45,917 bases of DNA. Origin: JAFLCM01 sp964510955. Its GTDB lineage: Bacteria; Planctomycetota; Phycisphaerae; Phycisphaerales; UBA1924. The DNA lies in NCBI GenBank assembly GCA_964510955.1, contig CAZEDW010000035.1:1-45917 (forward strand), given 5' to 3'. Below the pieces are notes generated by a model. That model was given only the letters and a program-made list of their open reading frames with translations, ran no database searches and was not told the DNA's origin. Shown one piece after another: positions 44,801 through 45,917 of this stretch. A program made the position numbers and the translations under genes. Numbering within the stretch: the stretch's first letter is position 1; every line of letters begins with the position of its first letter.

Positions 44801-45917
44801 CCGAATAGCTGGGCCCGGTGATGAGCCCGGCGCCGGGCCCGCCCAGCGGCACGCCGACCTGGCTGAGCACGGTGTCGGAGTCCTGAAGGCTCAGCGTCAC
44901 GGAGCCGCTGGTGCCGGAGATCATCACGTCGATGATGTAGCTGTCGCCCGAGCCGAGCACGTTGATGCCCTGCACGCTGACGTTGCCCGAGACGCTGGTG
45001 GCGAAGGTCGCGGGTACCACGCCCGTCACGGGCCGGTCAAACGCCAGCAGGTAGGACACCACGGGGCCGGTGGCCGGGTCGGCGGAGAGTTTCAGGAACT
45101 GGACGACCTGCGGGAACGTCACATCGGCCTCCAGCGCGCCAATGTCCACGATGGGGGCCGTGCCGTTGCCGGTGTCCGCGACCGACGGCACGTCGGAGAA
45201 CCGGGGGCGCCCGTCGATGTCGAACGGGGCTGGCTCGGCGGTGTTGGCGTCGCCGTCGTCGTCGATGCCGTCGGGGGTGACGTCGGCGTTGCGCCCGGCA
45301 TCGATGGCGATCGATGAGCTGGTGAGCGAGAGGTTGTCGTCGATGGTGCCCGTGGCCAGGTCCGGCCCGGCGAGATTGAAGAACCCGAGGTTGCCGGTGC
45401 GGATATTGGGGCCGGTGGAGGCGTTGCCGCCCGTGAGATTTTCGACGCTGGCGCCGACCGCGCAGAAGTCGCCGTTCATGGTGGTGGAGCCGGTGGCGTT
45501 GAAAGCGAAATCGCCGGTGCCGGCGCCGGTGTCAATGATGCAGTCGCGGACGTTGACCGAGCCCGAGCCGGAACTGAAGATCGCGCTGACGATCGAATCG
45601 GCGCCGGCGCTCCCCGCGGCGCCCGGGGTTCCCGCGCTGCCGGCCTGACCGGCACTGCCCGGCGTGTCCGCACCCGCCCCGCCGGCGCCGGCGTTGCCTG
45701 CGGAGCCGCCCGTCGCCGCGGCCCCGCCCGTGCCGGGCGTGCCGGGGAAGGTGTTGACAAAAGTCCCGCTGCTGACGGTGCGCGACGCGGTCGTGATCAG
45801 GAAGGAAACGAACCGGGCATCGCCGGCCGGGCCGCCGATGCCCGAGGCGCCGGCGTTGCCGCCCGAGCCGGCGTTGCCCCCGTTACCCCCGACGGAGTTG
45901 GTGGGGTCGCTGTTGCC
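38835..45917 (-). CDS. Giant multidomain secreted protein, 5' end beyond the right edge
   Basis: At least 2360 residues are inside the window; the frame is open to 45917, so the start and signal peptide are missing. From the N-terminal side: a Gly-rich collagen/PGRS-like part (45917-45590); beta-helix-like strands (VNVRDCIIDTG, 45590-45200); two Ig-like repeats of the VTGVDAFDFQLSG type (45115-44450); and thrombospondin-3-like DCNxNGIPD repeats (44450-44340, 43830-43560, 43115-43015). A discoidin-like domain is at 44335-43830. Galactose-binding or lectin-like sandwiches lie at 43555-43120 and 43010-41900. More than ten FG-GAP/VCBS propeller repeats with DxNxDGxxD motifs lie at 41735-39630. 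A closing beta domain follows, then the dockerin-like tail TDLNADGRTSTADL/GDMNGDGQVNTADLTVMLVNFGKTCGQ. It is a probable Ca-dependent adhesin or glycan-binding surface protein. No catalytic domain was recognised. Confidence 0.9.
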   Translation of the reverse strand, partial: GNSDPTNSVGGNGGNAGSGGNAGASGIGGPAGDARFVSFLITTASRTVSSGTFVNTFPGTPGTGGAAATGGSAGNAGAGGAGADTPGSAGQAGSAGTPGAAGSAGADSIVSAIFSSGSGSVNVRDCIIDTGAGTGDFAFNATGSTTMNGDFCAVGASVENLTGGNASTGPNIRTGNLGFFNLAGPDLATGTIDDNLSLTSSSIAIDAGRNADVTPDGIDDDGDANTAEPAPFDIDGRPRFSDVPSVADTGNGTAPIVDIGALEADVTFPQVVQFLKLSADPATGPVVSYLLAFDRPVTGVVPATFATSVSGNVSVQGINVLGSGDSYIIDVMISGTSGSVTLSLQDSDTVLSQVGVPLGGPGAGLITGPSYSVNVPIPQVVSLLLSGGTISLENQTKTWVATFSESVTGVDAFDFQLSGSGVAGVSIASVNGSGTTWNINVSFGALTSGPTGTVVLTLFDNDSITNSQGTPLGGPGVNNGSQVGTTLQVSADCNHNGVPDIYDIGDLFLPDCNSNGVPDECEISSGMVAGLVAHAGPNERSSSNPPPFAVDGNPATFTWSTEAFNTVTPSFLGVILPASQTVNRIRLLKDSDGGGGLNIKDLAIQYTNDASPNVVSGNWVNVSGMSNGFAGTELLHATSVNSNGTVVGDVQNGVSGGQGFASLTFAPVTATGVRVAFSTASGFNHYRVYEFQVYGPGSGAQDCNNNGIPDSCDISNGAPDCNSNGIPDSCDISSGSSLDANHDGIPDECQPAADCNNNGIADAEDIASGYSRDCNVNNIPDECDAGTTLTINTDTSWRATGSAPPSSWFTQVNFDDSDSAGWFVPFVISSGPPDTLWSAPGVSGGPNDVYLRKVFTLSGAPGTALLSFGVDDDVSIFINGSAVYIEGSCTPDSVSDINVTSFLHAGQNLIAVLAHDCFCCGRGVRVSLSIGSPGDCNANGVPDTCDISQGIASDCNDNGVPDTCEISKSTVYSTGFQGAVGPEWTLSQTETSPSGEKFLGRFSNDNVSLLLDQLPTHRALVLEFDLYIVSTWDGDTNSHGPDYFGVAMDGRQHLLWTFSQGGDSPTQSYPFPAGTTAVPMQTGAALVNHLGYAVNLGDAIYRVRTVLPHTSSSVALSFRGQNLQGVSDESWGIDNVKVSIVTSSPADCDADGRLDECHEPLSDGVLGPSAYVSYAQSPFVNVPSFYSYLENYETGAVTVPGVSSSRGIVFGPNGFIDSVDEDDGVINGSGGSTLHSFYCNPGDVTFTFDESVLGALPQYAGIVVTGVSGPQTVGFEARDADGNLVASTSFPMTFVGNGAASEDRFIGAVHKAGIKTMRVNVTGIDMELDHLQYGRFSYQDCNANSTPDLCEIDTNPGLDSNHNGVLDPCEGINAFRPYPFDAQSAVPLQSLSDFGIFYSLRAADLNRDGLTDYFALTETGYSIYYQTAPRSPEYTLNNFPFSGLFPTCVAAADFNGDGVTDFAVGLENESTDLLIVYGGPFTQSRTGAAAGRGGFTLASLGAVADYNGDGKPDMIGIDDGANLVLFTNISDGGEIGFDASPLFLPFASRGFTAFDLAAGDFNGDGRPDFAAIGYGSVLIAINQGDGGFQFSSLDTPTEASALVAADFDHDGRCDLAIGQFYGIAVYSGPDLTLSYYDDSSNQEEPFQLLAADVDHDGNIDVVSNGSEGELAWYKGGGASRFFERRAITGPSPAHGIALGDAEPDGDLDLATYNISTVKAKGARGAPPFVSIAPNRLPHSDAYMYGISGIALQADGPTCSAVADVNNDGVPDLVCGSFFDDALWWCLHDNQVQGNWSRVNLSSTSDPQRPDGVSAVAVGDLNLDGKQDIVCAGILNGRIYAYLNQDFGQQFTPVLVDAAASGVSAIAVADLDCDGRPEIIAGLATPGVVRAYFSQKSAQTPFISFQAVDLVTGVGGVRSVAVADVSFDGCPDLCVAAYNAGEVRFYSGRFTAASAPTSVPAFSYSIPAPTCVTFADLASDGYPDLAVTSFSQSQLRVLNLNDFFRPGHGPRGFGSLTFPLQGASFVTTGDINNDGRPDLLAVGRTATQPLLILNQPPYCDCEPTVLSMYAPIDGGSTCAIADFDNDGHADAVVGTFNGDKFNFIHNYGAPFEAYPGQEVGSTVAAGATTPLSSVVIASQIFPVDPGIRYQSAKLYFWDRGYSSTGQQPRALNIGEINALFASFKLYRDTNNDGQFDGSDALLGQTSGDLVLADGTNIVIPLSGAGTIVPPDPAGGLVVGRFFLVAALKPTAASANPNTFSLGMYMDAGVFSDSVFGEPLDPRFPGLYYATGTVTVTPPLRRPCPTDLNADGRTSTADLTRLLVNFGKPVPPLTGGDMNGDGQVNTADLTVMLVNFGKTCGQ

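Overview
The window reads as chromosomal DNA of a high-GC planctomycete, most likely class Phycisphaerae. The evidence is: an exported protein ending in a PAPSA-type PEP-CTERM tail followed by RRRR; two secreted proteins ending in the same dockerin-like tail with paired D-x-N-x-D-G repeats; a pseudopilin with a DUF1559-like C-terminus; thrombospondin-type-3-like DCNxNGIPD repeats; and LPS-related genes (kdsD and an LptC/OstA-like gene). Base composition is roughly two thirds or more G+C. No ribosomal RNA, CRISPR array, transposase or phage gene was found, and no stretch longer than 300 bp lacks a gene.

Left part (1-18182): the 3' end of a tRNA-Ser, then a carbohydrate-use locus. It holds a GH1 beta-glucosidase, a 1089-residue secreted six-hairpin-glycosidase-like protein, a secreted dockerin-tailed protein, and a six-gene minus-strand operon (GH94 phosphorylase, pseudopilin, membrane-anchored small protein, solute-binding protein, two permeases, no ATPase). 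Beyond the operon are a PEP-CTERM protein, a secreted PF10091/GH144-like glucanase candidate and a divergent LacI-family regulator. LacI-type palindromes close to TGWAANCGNTTWCA sit at every main promoter of this block, several directly after a TTGACT/TTGACA -35 and a -10-like hexamer. The genes can therefore be read as one regulon: polymer cut outside the cytoplasm (PF10091 protein, possibly the 1089-residue protein), oligosaccharide import, then phosphorolysis (GH94) and hydrolysis (GH1) inside. Beta-glucan is the likely substrate class; the linkage is not decided by the sequence.

Middle part (18202-36270): housekeeping and envelope genes. These are purH preceded by a PQQ-propeller lipoprotein, ribE, a racemase-like protein lacking both catalytic cysteines, scpA, kdsD followed by a very long LptC/OstA-like protein, a degenerate HD-GYP protein, alaS with a lower-GC insert, a small unknown gene, a class V aminotransferase, an AAG-type DNA glycosylase and an amidohydrolase.

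Right part (36467-45917): a peptidoglycan-binding OmpA-type lipoprotein with a strong terminator, a small lower-GC unknown gene, a stand-alone nuoB, a tiny lipoprotein, and a giant multidomain secreted protein that runs off the right edge.

Three signals cut across genes. Short palindromic elements bounded by GTGCCA...TGGCAC are inserted in frame in two unrelated genes. A TANNNT hexamer lies 6-9 bp before the start codon of at least seven genes, suggesting leaderless or nearly leaderless mRNAs. A shared C-terminal dockerin-like tail occurs on two secreted proteins.
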